A stretch of DNA of 58,045 nt from Mycobacterium sp. E3251 (lineage in GTDB: Bacteria > Actinomycetota > Actinomycetes > Mycobacteriales > Mycobacteriaceae): assembly GCF_001666835.1 (NCBI RefSeq), contig NZ_LZJF01000128.1:1-58045 (forward strand). The letters run 5' to 3'. This document shows, one piece after another, positions 20,488 through 31,646 of this stretch (positions within the stretch are counted from its first letter, which is position 1; each line of letters begins with the position of its first letter). A program made the position numbers and the translations under genes. A model generated the notes under the pieces. That model saw nothing but the letters and a program-made list of their open reading frames with translations, made no database searches and was not told the origin of the DNA.

Positions 20488-21689
20488 CGGTCCAGGTCCT
20501 TCCAGGCGACGTCTTTGTCGACGCGGTGCTCGCCGGGCAGGCCGAGGATGCGCTCGGAGATGGTGTTGCGCAGGATCTCCGAGGTGCCGCCCTCGATGGA
20601 GTTGCCGCGGGCCCGCAGGTAGCGGTATCCGGGCTCGCGCCCCACCAGGTCGACGGTTTCCGGTCGGCGCATGGTCCAGTCGTCGTAGCGCAGCCCGGCC
20701 TCGCCGTGCAGTTCGATCTCGAAGCCCGAGATCGCTTGAGCCAGGCGGGCAAACGCCACCTTCATGCCCGCACCCTCCGGGCCGGGCTGACCCGCGGTGG
20801 CCTGCTGGCGCAGGCGCTCACCCGCGAGCCGCAGGACCTCCGCCTCGACCCACAGCCGCATCAGCTCGTCGTGCATGGCGGGGTCGCGCAGCGCGGGCTC
20901 GTTTCGCCAGGCCCTGGTGACCTTGCCGATATGGCCGCCCTCGCGCGGAGTTCCGGCGCGGGTGCCGATGGCGACGCGCTCGTTGTTGAGGGTGGTGGTC
21001 GCGACGCGCCAGCCGCCGCCCTCCGGTCCGAGCCGATTGGCGTCGGGAACCCGGACGTCGGTGAGGAACACCTCGTTGAATTCCGCCTCGCCGGTGATCT
21101 GGCGCAGCGGGCGCACTTCGACGCCGGGTTGCGTCATGTCGCACAGGAAATACGTCAGGCCGGCGTGTTTGGGCACCGCCGGGTCGGTGCGCGCGACCAG
21201 GATGGCCATGGTCGCGTGCTGTGCCTGCGACGTCCACACCTTCTGCCCGTTGACAATCCAGTCGTCCCCTTGCAAACCGGACGCGCGGACCGCCCGGGTG
21301 GACACGCCGGCCAGGTCCGAGCCGGCACCGGGTTCGCTGAACAGCTGGCAGTAGATCTGTTCGCCGGTGAACAACGGGCGCAGAAACTTTCGCTTCTGCT
21401 CGTCGGTCCCGAACGCCGCGATCGTCGGCGCCGCCATGCCCATGCCGATGTAGTTCTTGGCGGTGCCGCCCACCGGCGCGCCGGCGGCTGCCAGCTGGGC
21501 GTCGACGAGTTCCTGGGCCTTGCGCGGCAGGTCCAACCCGCCGAAGCCGTGCGGCAGATGCACCCAGGCCAGGCCCGCGTCGTACTGCGCGCCAAGGAAT
21601 TCGCGCGGCTCCGTGGTGGCCGGGTCGTATTCGTCCAGCAGCGCCTGCACCCGCGCCTTCAGGTCCGTCACCAGATCATCGGAGCTCAT
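20484..21689 (-). CDS. Acyl-CoA dehydrogenase, catalytic subunit
   Basis: 401-aa FAD-dependent acyl-CoA dehydrogenase. LFSEPGAGSDLAGVSTRAV and WIVNGQKVWTSQAQHA are the FAD-contact segments, and RGNSIEGGTSEILRN at the C-terminus carries the likely catalytic base Glu366. ATG at 21689 lies two bases after the SDR stop; the longer frame upstream is a shadow inside the SDR gene. Its gene is fused by GTGA overlap to the Glu-less dehydrogenase downstream, so the two probably form one heteromeric enzyme like FadE28-FadE29 in steroid side-chain degradation. Confidence 0.9.
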   Translation of the reverse strand: MSSDDLVTDLKARVQALLDEYDPATTEPREFLGAQYDAGLAWVHLPHGFGGLDLPRKAQELVDAQLAAAGAPVGGTAKNYIGMGMAAPTIAAFGTDEQKRKFLRPLFTGEQIYCQLFSEPGAGSDLAGVSTRAVRASGLQGDDWIVNGQKVWTSQAQHATMAILVARTDPAVPKHAGLTYFLCDMTQPGVEVRPLRQITGEAEFNEVFLTDVRVPDANRLGPEGGGWRVATTTLNNERVAIGTRAGTPREGGHIGKVTRAWRNEPALRDPAMHDELMRLWVEAEVLRLAGERLRQQATAGQPGPEGAGMKVAFARLAQAISGFEIELHGEAGLRYDDWTMRRPETVDLVGREPGYRYLRARGNSIEGGTSEILRNTISERILGLPGEHRVDKDVAWKDLDR

Positions 21690-21691
21690 GG

Positions 21692-22462
21692 CTAGCCCTG
21701 CGGTCGGAAGCCCTGCGCGGCACCGAGCAGCAGGCCGCCGTCGATCACCATCGTCTCGCCGGTGATCCAGCTGGCCGCGTCGGAGACAAGGAAGGTCACG
21801 GCGGCGGCCACGTCGGCGGGCTCGCCGATGCGTCCGAGCGCGATCGAGGATGCGAGCGGATCCTCGTGGTCCTTCCACAGCGCCTCGGCCAACCGGGTGC
21901 GCACCACGCCCGGAGCGATCGCGTTGACGCGGATCCGGGGCGACAGTTCCAGCGCCAACTGCTTGGTGACGTGGATCAGCGCGGCCTTGGTGGCGTTGTA
22001 CATGCCCATGGCCGGCGATTGGTGCAGGCCTCCGATGGACGCGGTGTTGACGATCGCGCCGCCGTGCTCGCCCATCCACGACTTGACGACGAGCGAGGTC
22101 CACAGCAGCGGGGCCCAGAGGTTGACGTCGAAGATCTTGGTGAAGCGGGCGTGGTCCTGGTCGATCAGCGGGCCGTACGCCGGGTTGGTGCCGGCGTTGT
22201 TGATCAGGATGTCCGCGCTGCCGAAACGCTCGAGCGTGAGGTCCACGCAGCGCCGGGCGGCGTCCTCGTCGACGGCGTGCGCGCCGACGCCCAGCGCGTT
22301 GCCGGCTACCTGCGCCGCGGCCTCGTCGGCGGCCTCCTGCTTGCGGGCGGTGAGCACCACGTTGGCCCCGGCGGACGCGAGCTGCTGGGCGATCGCGAGC
22401 CCGATCCCGCGCGATGCGCCGGTGACGATCGCGGTTCGGCCGGTCAGATCCAGTGAGGTCAT
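21692..22462 (-). CDS. Short-chain dehydrogenase/reductase (FabG-like, Rv2766c family)
   Basis: Classical SDR of 256 aa. TGASRGIG (14-21) binds NAD(P), NNAG is at ~88-91, and the triad Ser142, Tyr155 and Lys159 (YNATK) is intact. It is annotated FabG-like in mycobacteria, but clustering with acyl-CoA dehydrogenases suggests a 3-hydroxyacyl-CoA or secondary-alcohol substrate. It is first in a minus-strand operon with the two FadE genes (2-base gap, then GTGA overlap). A 20-bp palindrome lies 25 bases upstream of its ATG at 22462. Confidence 0.88.
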   Translation of the reverse strand: MTSLDLTGRTAIVTGASRGIGLAIAQQLASAGANVVLTARKQEAADEAAAQVAGNALGVGAHAVDEDAARRCVDLTLERFGSADILINNAGTNPAYGPLIDQDHARFTKIFDVNLWAPLLWTSLVVKSWMGEHGGAIVNTASIGGLHQSPAMGMYNATKAALIHVTKQLALELSPRIRVNAIAPGVVRTRLAEALWKDHEDPLASSIALGRIGEPADVAAAVTFLVSDAASWITGETMVIDGGLLLGAAQGFRPQG

Positions 22463-22486
22463 TGAGCTGCGCCTTCCGTCGCGAAA

Positions 22487-22506
22487 GCCAACGGTTTACC
22501 GTTTGC
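22487..22506. promoter_or_regulatory. 20-bp palindrome, candidate TetR-type operator
   Basis: GCCAACGGTTTACCGTTTGC, with 9-base arms around TT and one mismatched pair. The core AACGGT-TT-ACCGTT is perfect. It lies between the divergent SDR gene (ATG 22462) and the small secreted-protein gene (ATG 22552), where an operator could control both. A shorter ACACGTGT palindrome is at 22522-22529. No TetR gene is adjacent. Confidence 0.55.
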
Positions 22507-22551
22507 TATATGGATGTGTTTACACGTGTGTCAGCGTGGTATGCGAACCGC

Positions 22552-22899
22552 ATGTCCACGAAATTAACCCTCACGAAAAGACTGGTGGTGGGCGGGGCTG
22601 CGGCGGCAGCAATCGCGGTCGCGCCGATCGCCGTAACCGATTCCCTGGCATCCGCACCTGGGCAGTCCGCGGCGCCCACGCACGTGGTGTTCAAGGACGA
22701 CCCCAGCGGCGGGGGCTGTGACGCCAACGGCAACTGCGGTTCGGGCGGCCAAAACAGCGGCCCCGGCGGCGGCCCCGGCGGTCAGGGCTGCGTCCCGGGC
22801 GTCGGCTGCGGCTCCGGCGGCCAAAACGCCGGACCCGGCGGAGTTCCCGGCGGCCAGGGCTGCCTGCCCGGCGTCGGCTGCGGTTCCGGCCACGCCTGA
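22552..22899 (+). CDS. Small secreted Gly-rich protein with 24-residue Cys-pair repeats
   Basis: 115-aa predicted exported protein I do not recognise. A basic N-terminus (MSTKLTLTKRLVVGG) and an Ala-rich hydrophobic core to about residue 33 form a signal peptide, probably cut near SLASA. The mature part is Gly/Pro/Cys-rich with a 24-residue repeat: Cys pairs C56/C62, C80/C86 and C104/C110, each C-x5-C followed by GSGGQN and GPGG-PGGQG. The third unit is truncated. ATG at 22552 is chosen because it starts the signal peptide; in-frame ATGs exist upstream at 22510 and 22453. It lies alone on the plus strand inside the acyl-CoA island, with its stop abutting the carboxylase stop. Confidence 0.72.
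   Translation: MSTKLTLTKRLVVGGAAAAAIAVAPIAVTDSLASAPGQSAAPTHVVFKDDPSGGGCDANGNCGSGGQNSGPGGGPGGQGCVPGVGCGSGGQNAGPGGVPGGQGCLPGVGCGSGHA
22717..22896 (+). repeat. 72-bp tandem repeat, 2.5 copies, in the secreted-protein gene
   Basis: Units at 22717-22788 and 22789-22860 and a partial unit at 22861-22896 encode the 24-residue Cys-pair repeat. Units 2 and 3 agree almost exactly over the shared part (GCGTCGGCTGCGG-type stretches), so recent expansion or contraction between strains is likely. Confidence 0.75.
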
Positions 22900-25800
22900 T
22901 CAGTTCGATGAACGCGGCTCCCGGAGCCTGGCGACCCAGGCCCGGGTGTCCGCGGGGTCGATGACGTCGTCAAGTTCGAAGGTGGTGGCCGCGCGCAGCG
23001 CTTTGCCATGCTCGTAGGCCGCCGCCACCAGCTTGTCGAACAACTCTTGGCGCCTGACGGGGTCGCCCTCGGCCGCCAGCTCCTTGCTGAACCCGAGGCG
23101 CACCGCACCCTCGAGCCCCATCCCGCCTATCTCCCCGGTTGGCCAGGCGATGGTGAACTGGGGAGCGCGGAAGGAACCGCCGGCCATCGCCATCGCCCCG
23201 AGCCCGTATCCCTTGCGCAAGATGATCATTCCGACGGGCACCGTCAAGCGTGCACCCAGAACGAACATCCGCCCGAACCGCCGGACCGCCGCCTCCTTCT
23301 CCGCCTCGGGACCCACCATGAAGCCCGGGGTGTCGCAGAGCGAAATCACCGGCAGCCCAAACGATTCACACAGGGCGAGGAAATCGCCGGCTTTGTCGGC
23401 CGCCTCCGCGTCGATGGCACCGCCGAGGTGATGGGTGCTGTTGGCGATCAGCCCGTAGGCCGCCCCTTCGACCCGGACCAGGGCGGTGACGATGCCGACG
23501 CCGTAGTCGGGGCGCAGTTCCAGCGCGGAGCCGGTGTCGACGATCGCCTCGATGGCGCGGTGCACGTCATAGGCGCGTAACCGGTTCTGCGGCACCACAT
23601 GCCGGGCCAGCCGCGGATCGGGCGCCGCCCAATCGTCCACGTGACCCTGGAAATACGACAGGTATTGCTTGGCCAGCGAGACCGCGTGCGCCTCGTCGCG
23701 GGCGACCAGGCTGACCACGCCGTTGCGTCGCTGCACGCCTATCGGGCCGATCGCCTCCGGCGGGTAAACCCCGAGCCCGCCGCCCTCGATCATGGCCGGT
23801 CCGCCCATCCCGATGTTGGCGTCCGGGGTCGCGATGATCACGTCACAGACCCCGGCCAGCGCGGCGTTCCCGGCGAAGCACCGGCCCGAGACGATCGATA
23901 CCAGCGGCAACCGGCCGCTCAGCGAGGCCAGCATCCGGAAGGTCGGCACGTCCAGGCCGGCGGCGCCGCCGACGTCTGTGTCCCCCGGCCGGCCTCCGCC
24001 GCCCTCGGCGAACAGCACCACCGGCAGCCGTTTCCGGGCGGCCAGGTCGAACGCACGGTCGGTCTTGGCGTGGTTGCGCATGCCTTGCGTGCCCGCCAGC
24101 ACGGTGTAGTCGTAGGACACCACGACGGCCTCGGCCGCCGCCGGCCCGAAACGGTCCGCGCCGATGGTGGCCAGGCCGGCGACCAGGCCGTCGGCCGGGG
24201 TGTTGGCGATGAGGTCGTCCTCCGAGCGCCGGCTGCGCTGCGCCGCGATGGCCAGCGCGCCGTACTCGACGAAGCTGCCGGGGTCGACCAGATCGGCGAT
24301 GTTCTCCCGCGCGGTGCGACGGCCTTGCTTGTGCCGCTTGGCGACCGCGGCCTCGCGGCCCTCGTCGAGGGTGAGCAGATGCCGCCTGCGCACCTCGTCG
24401 AGGTCGGCGCGTGGGCGGTCGAGATCGGTTGCGGCCGTTGCCGAATCGCCCTGTGCACCGCTGGCGGTGCGGGCGAACACCAGCAACGGGTCACCGGTCC
24501 CGACGACCTGCCCGGGCGTCACCAGATTGCGCACAGTTTGCAGTGCGTCCGGCGCGACGAGCACATGCTGCATCTTCATCGCTTCGAGGACGACGAGCTG
24601 GCCACCCGCGGGGTATTCGGCGCCCTCGGGCGCCACCTCGACCACCGTGCCGGCCAGTTGGGCGCGCAGCACGTCCTCGCCGGGATAGAGCTCGACCGGA
24701 GCCGCACGGACGTCGAGTTGGTGCGACGAGGCCGCCGCCGCCAGCTCGGGCAGCTTCTCGTCGACGAAACCGGTGCTCACCCAACCGGATTGAACGGCGG
24801 GGTGATTCAACAGCTCGCGGAGGAAGTCGATGTTGGTGCGGACCCCCTCGATGCCGAACTCGGCGAGCGCGGTCCGGGCCTTCCGCAACGCGGACTGCGG
24901 CGACGACCCGTGCACGTGGGCGACGACCTTCGCCAGCAGTGAGTCGTATTGCGGGTTGACCGCCAGGCCGGCCCGGCCGTAGGTGTCGACGCGAATCCCG
25001 GGCCCGCTCGGCGGCGAGAACGCGGTGAGGGTGCCGGCCGCCGGTACCACCGAGAGGTCGGGGGCGAAAGTCTCCATGTTGACGCGGGCCTGGATGGCAA
25101 TGCCGCGATGCGCCGCGGGCTCCCCGATGATTTCGTTGCCGTCGGAGGCGATGCCGGCCGGCAGCCCGAGCTGGTAGTAGGAGGCACCCCCGGCGATGGC
25201 CAGTTGGACGGCCACCAGGTCGAACCCGGTCGTCTCCTCGGTGACGGTGTGCTCCACTTGGATTCTCGGGTTGACTTCGAGGAAGACGAATTCCTCACCG
25301 GCGACGAGGAATTCGACGGTGGCCAGCCCCCGCAGTCCGACCCGCGCGCACAGCCGGACCGCGGCCTGGTGCAAGTCGCGCCGCAACGCATCGGAAAGCC
25401 CCAGCGCGGGCGCCATTTCGACGAGCTTCTGGTAACGCCGCTGGATGCTGCAGTCGCGGTCGCCGAGCGCCAGCGCGCGGGTTTGGTGCCCGGCCGGAGC
25501 GGCGACGACCTGGACCTCGATGTGCCGCGCGCCGTCGAGCAGCGCCTCGGCGAACAGCGCCGGGTCGCCGAAGCCCAGTTGGGCCTCCGCGGCGCACTGT
25601 TGGTAGGCGCCGGCGATCTGGTCGGCGCCGCGCACGGTCCGCATTCCCCGCCCACCCCCGCCGGCGAGCGCCTTGATCATGATGGCGCCGCCCTGGGCCT
25701 GGAAGAACGCCTCGATCTCGGTGACGCTGCTGGGCCCGTCGGTCGCGGGCAACACCGGCACCCCGGCGGCGATGGCGGCGCGGCGGGCCGCGGACTTGTT

Positions 25801-26139
25801 GCCCACCAGTTCGAGCGCGCCGGCGTCCGGTCCCACGAACGCGTAACCGGCGCCGGTGCAGGCGCGGGCGAATTCGGCGTTCTCACTGAGGAATCCGTAA
25901 CCGGGGTGGATCAGCTCGGCGCCGGAGCTCTTGGACGCGGCCAGCACGGCGGGCTGGTCCAGGTAGGCCCGCGGCCCGGTCCCGGGGAGGCCGATCGCTT
26001 CGTCGGCGGCGTGCACGTGCGGGCTTTCGGCGTCGTCTTCGGCGTAGACCGCGACCGTTCGCATGCCCAATTCGACTGCGGTGCGGATGATTCGAAGCGC
26101 GATCTCGCCGCGGTTGGCCACCAGCACGGTCGAGCTCAT
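22900..26139 (-). CDS. Single-chain biotin-dependent acyl-CoA carboxylase (LCC-like)
   Basis: 1079-aa fusion carrying all parts of an acyl-CoA carboxylase. The biotin carboxylase domain is at ~1-450 (MSSTVLVANRGEIALRIIRT; ATP loop KALAGGGGRGM; EVNPRIQVEHTVTEETTG). The biotin carrier domain follows, with the biotinyl lysine at Lys522 (VLEAMKMQHVL). The carboxyltransferase domain is ~570-1079 (VDPGSFVEYGALAIA; CDTPGFMVGPEAEKEAAVRR). This single-chain layout matches the long-chain acyl-CoA carboxylase characterised from M. avium subsp. paratuberculosis, a homohexamer of ~120 kDa subunits. ATG at 26139 overlaps the stop of the acyl-CoA ligase (ATGA), so activation and carboxylation are coupled. 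True substrate unproven. Confidence 0.9.
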   Translation of the reverse strand: MSSTVLVANRGEIALRIIRTAVELGMRTVAVYAEDDAESPHVHAADEAIGLPGTGPRAYLDQPAVLAASKSSGAELIHPGYGFLSENAEFARACTGAGYAFVGPDAGALELVGNKSAARRAAIAAGVPVLPATDGPSSVTEIEAFFQAQGGAIMIKALAGGGGRGMRTVRGADQIAGAYQQCAAEAQLGFGDPALFAEALLDGARHIEVQVVAAPAGHQTRALALGDRDCSIQRRYQKLVEMAPALGLSDALRRDLHQAAVRLCARVGLRGLATVEFLVAGEEFVFLEVNPRIQVEHTVTEETTGFDLVAVQLAIAGGASYYQLGLPAGIASDGNEIIGEPAAHRGIAIQARVNMETFAPDLSVVPAAGTLTAFSPPSGPGIRVDTYGRAGLAVNPQYDSLLAKVVAHVHGSSPQSALRKARTALAEFGIEGVRTNIDFLRELLNHPAVQSGWVSTGFVDEKLPELAAAASSHQLDVRAAPVELYPGEDVLRAQLAGTVVEVAPEGAEYPAGGQLVVLEAMKMQHVLVAPDALQTVRNLVTPGQVVGTGDPLLVFARTASGAQGDSATAATDLDRPRADLDEVRRRHLLTLDEGREAAVAKRHKQGRRTARENIADLVDPGSFVEYGALAIAAQRSRRSEDDLIANTPADGLVAGLATIGADRFGPAAAEAVVVSYDYTVLAGTQGMRNHAKTDRAFDLAARKRLPVVLFAEGGGGRPGDTDVGGAAGLDVPTFRMLASLSGRLPLVSIVSGRCFAGNAALAGVCDVIIATPDANIGMGGPAMIEGGGLGVYPPEAIGPIGVQRRNGVVSLVARDEAHAVSLAKQYLSYFQGHVDDWAAPDPRLARHVVPQNRLRAYDVHRAIEAIVDTGSALELRPDYGVGIVTALVRVEGAAYGLIANSTHHLGGAIDAEAADKAGDFLALCESFGLPVISLCDTPGFMVGPEAEKEAAVRRFGRMFVLGARLTVPVGMIILRKGYGLGAMAMAGGSFRAPQFTIAWPTGEIGGMGLEGAVRLGFSKELAAEGDPVRRQELFDKLVAAAYEHGKALRAATTFELDDVIDPADTRAWVARLREPRSSN

Positions 26140-27671
26140 CGCAGCGGCTCTCCCCACTGCACCTGTTCACGGAGTTTGCCCTTGAGCAGCTTGCCGCCGG
26201 CGTTGCGCGGCAGCGCGCCGTCGACCACCGTGACGTATTGCGGCACCTTGAAGTCGGCGAGCTGCTCGCGGCAGTGTTCGAGCACCGCCGGCACGTCGAT
26301 CCCGTCCGCACCGCCGACCAACACGGCGCCCACTTTTTCGCCCATGACGTCGTCGGGAACCGCCAGCACGCACGCGTCCTGCACCTGGGGCGCCCCCAGC
26401 AGCACGGCTTCCACCTCGACGCTGGAGACGTTCTCACCGCCGCGGTTGATGATGTCCTTGAGCCGGTCGACGATGTGCACCCGGCCCGCGTCGTCGACCC
26501 GCACGACGTCGCCGGTGTGCAGCCAGCCTTCCACGATGGTGGCCGCCGTCGCCTCCGGCCGGTTCCAGTACCCGGCGGTCACGTTCGCCCCGCGCACCAC
26601 CAGCTCGCCGACGCCCGGCTGGTCGCCGCCGAACGCAACCAGGCCGAGGTCGACGGACGGGACCGCGTAGCCGACCGAGTCGGCGTGCTCGACGGCGTCC
26701 CGGCTGGGCAGCACCGTCATCAGCGACGACGTCTCGGTCATGCCGTAGCCGTTGAAGACCGTGGCCTGCGGGAAGGCGTCCTTCACCGCGCGCACCAACG
26801 AGGGGGCGATCGGGGCGCCCCCGTAACCCACCCAGCGGACGCTGGAAACGTCGGCCTCGGCAAAGCCCTTCTGCCGCAACATCAATGCGTAGACGGCCGG
26901 AACGGTGACCATGACGGAGATGCGCTCGGCCGTCAACGTGGTGATCAGCCCGTCCAGGTTGAGGGCGGGCATGATCACCGAGGCGCCGCCCAGCCGAGCG
27001 GCGACCAGAAGCTGTGTGTTGCAACCGGTCACATGGAACAGCGGTACCGAGATGAGTGTGCGCATCGCCGCGCCCAGGTCGCGCGGCTGATCGAGACAGC
27101 GAATCCCGTTCTCGGTGTTGGTCAGGAAGGCCTCGTGAGTGGTCGGCACCCCCTTGGGGTGGCCGGTGGTGCCCGAGGTGTAGAACAGCGCGGCCACGTC
27201 GGCGGGACCGAGCCGCTCGGTCACGTACGGCTGGCCGTCGGGCAGCGGGGTGTCCGCGGCCAGGTCCGCCGTCGCCCCGCAGTCGGACAGGACGAATTCG
27301 ACTTCCGGTTGCGCAGAGCGCGTATTGACCGCCACCGCAACGCCACCCGCCATCACGACGCCCCAGAACGCCAACACCCAGTCGATGCCGGCCGGGTAAC
27401 GCACCGCGACGCGGTCGCCGGGTCGCAGCCCGCCCGCGCGCAACCCGCCGGCGACGCGCGCGGCGCGGTCCCACAGCTGGCGGTAGGTCAGTCGACCGGC
27501 GCCGAGTTCGACCAGCGCCTCGCTGTCGGGGCGCCGGTCGACCTGTTCGGCCAGCATGTCCAGCAGCGTCGCGGGCAGATCGTCGTAGTGTGGGACGCCG
27601 TCGGCGTCGCGGGTCACGCCGGTCGTTGGGAACGGGTTGTTTTCACGCGAAATTTCGATCACTGCAGGCAT
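26136..27671 (-). CDS. AMP-forming acyl-CoA ligase
   Basis: 511-aa ANL-superfamily acyl-CoA synthetase. The P-loop YTSGTTGHPKG is at 164-174, with NGYGMTETS, GWLHTGD and DRLKDIINRGGENVS in order, and the catalytic lysine near the C-terminus in LPRNAGGKLLKGKL. It activates a carboxylic acid to its CoA thioester via an acyl-adenylate. It is the first gene of a two-gene minus-strand operon with the carboxylase, and starts 38 bases from the divergent thioesterase gene. It has no long-chain FadD N-terminal extension, so a medium, branched or cyclic acid is as likely as a fatty acid. Confidence 0.9.
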   Translation of the reverse strand: MPAVIEISRENNPFPTTGVTRDADGVPHYDDLPATLLDMLAEQVDRRPDSEALVELGAGRLTYRQLWDRAARVAGGLRAGGLRPGDRVAVRYPAGIDWVLAFWGVVMAGGVAVAVNTRSAQPEVEFVLSDCGATADLAADTPLPDGQPYVTERLGPADVAALFYTSGTTGHPKGVPTTHEAFLTNTENGIRCLDQPRDLGAAMRTLISVPLFHVTGCNTQLLVAARLGGASVIMPALNLDGLITTLTAERISVMVTVPAVYALMLRQKGFAEADVSSVRWVGYGGAPIAPSLVRAVKDAFPQATVFNGYGMTETSSLMTVLPSRDAVEHADSVGYAVPSVDLGLVAFGGDQPGVGELVVRGANVTAGYWNRPEATAATIVEGWLHTGDVVRVDDAGRVHIVDRLKDIINRGGENVSSVEVEAVLLGAPQVQDACVLAVPDDVMGEKVGAVLVGGADGIDVPAVLEHCREQLADFKVPQYVTVVDGALPRNAGGKLLKGKLREQVQWGEPLR

Positions 27672-27709
27672 GCCCGTTCCTTACTATCCGGTGTCCTATC
27701 GTGATAGCG

Positions 27710-28543
27710 GTGACGATCGACGATCCCGCCATCATGCCCGAGGCGTTCTTCACTGTCGACGGTGACTCCTACCTGCCGGGCGTGCTGACCCGGGGGCCGT
27801 GGGGTGCCGCGATGGGCGGTCAGATCGTCGGCGGTCTGTTGGGTTGGGGCATAGAGCAATCGGGCATCGAACCCGACTTCCAGGCCGCCCGCTTCACGGT
27901 CGACCTGCTGCGCCCGGCGTTGATCGAGCCGGTGCAGATTCGGACCTCGATACAGCGGGAAGGCCGGCGGATCAAGCTCGTCGATGGGGCGCTGGTCCAG
28001 AACGGGACCACCGTCGCGCGGGCCAGCGCGCTGTTTCTGCGCCGGGGGGATCATCCCGAGGGGGCGGTGTGGTCCGCGCCCCTGCAAATGCCGCCGCTTC
28101 CGGCCGATTCCGAGGGCTTTCCTGTTGGTATGCCGTTCCTGATCTGGGGGTACGGGGCCACCGCCGCGGGCAGTCCCGGCATCGCGGCCGGCGAGTGGGA
28201 ACAGTCCCATTCCCAGAAGTTCGCGTGGACGCGGATCTTTCGCCCGATGGTGCACGGCCACCCGCTGACCCCGTTCACCCGCCTGGCCTTCGTCGGAGAC
28301 ATCACGAGTTCGCTGACCCATTGGGGCACCGGCGGATTGCGCTACATCAACGCCGACTACACGGTCACCGCGAGCCGCCTGCCCGATGGTGAATACCTGG
28401 GCCTGGCGGCCCAGAGCCACTACGGGACGGCCGGGGTCGCGACCGGGGCGGCCACCCTGTTCGACCGGCACGGCCCGATCGGCACCAGCTCGGCGCTGGC
28501 CCTGGCCCAGCCGGCCGAGGCGTTCAAGCCGGCTTACACCTAG
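27710..28543 (+). CDS. Double-hotdog acyl-CoA thioesterase family protein
   Basis: 277-aa protein resembling TesB/4HBT_3 thioesterases. RGPWGAAMGGQIVGGLLGWG is the N-terminal hotdog helix, followed by FTVDLLRPALIEPVQIRTSI; the C-terminal hotdog includes YINADYTVTASRLPDGEYLGL and THWGTGGL. GTG at 27710 is chosen because a TATCGT -10 (27697-27702) lies seven bases upstream; GTG at 27701 and ATG at 27734 are alternatives. It is divergent from the acyl-CoA ligase and probably releases CoA from products or dead-end esters of that cluster. Only the fold is secure. Confidence 0.78.
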   Translation: MTIDDPAIMPEAFFTVDGDSYLPGVLTRGPWGAAMGGQIVGGLLGWGIEQSGIEPDFQAARFTVDLLRPALIEPVQIRTSIQREGRRIKLVDGALVQNGTTVARASALFLRRGDHPEGAVWSAPLQMPPLPADSEGFPVGMPFLIWGYGATAAGSPGIAAGEWEQSHSQKFAWTRIFRPMVHGHPLTPFTRLAFVGDITSSLTHWGTGGLRYINADYTVTASRLPDGEYLGLAAQSHYGTAGVATGAATLFDRHGPIGTSSALALAQPAEAFKPAYT

Positions 28544-28548
28544 GCGAC

Positions 28549-29000
28549 TCATTCCATCAACTGCGCCGCCACCGTAGCGCCGAGTTCCCAGCACGCCTGT
28601 AGGTCGCCCTTGTCCGGCTTGCCCGAAACCAGCACGGTCTCCGCGGCTTTCGTCCAACCCAGCCCGGTGGTGATCGACATGACCCCGCGTTCGGCGCCTT
28701 CGGTGCCCTCGTTGCCGTGCAGGTACAGGCCGAACGGGCGCCCGCGCGTCGAGTCGAGCAGCTGGTAGTAGGCGCAGTCGAACGCGTGCTTGAGCGCCCC
28801 GCTCATGTAGCCAAGGTTCGCGGGGCTGCCCAGCAGGTAGCCGTCGGCCTCGAGCATTTCTGCCGGTGACACGGTGAGCGCCGGTCGCCGGACGACCTCG
28901 ACGCCCTCGATCTCGGGGTCGGTGGCACCCGAGACCACCGCCTCGAACATCTCGTGGCAATGCGGGGACGGCGTGTGGTGGACGATCAGCAGCGTCTTGC

Positions 29001-29004
<4 letters not shown>
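28549..29004 (-). CDS. Flavodoxin-like NADPH-dependent FMN reductase-fold protein
   Basis: 151-aa flavodoxin-like protein. MSKTLLIVHHTPSPHCHEMF fits the FMN-phosphate loop, and EADGYLLGSPANLGYMSGAL is the family GxPxxxGxxxxxL region contacting the isoalloxazine ring. It likely carries FMN and transfers electrons, but the partner is unknown. It is third in the dapB operon: its ATG overlaps the upstream membrane-protein stop (ATGA), as for the Rv2771c-Rv2773c group of M. tuberculosis. It ends five bases from the convergent thioesterase stop. Confidence 0.85.
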
Positions 29005-31639
<2,635 letters not shown>

Positions 31640-31646
31640 CCGGCGA

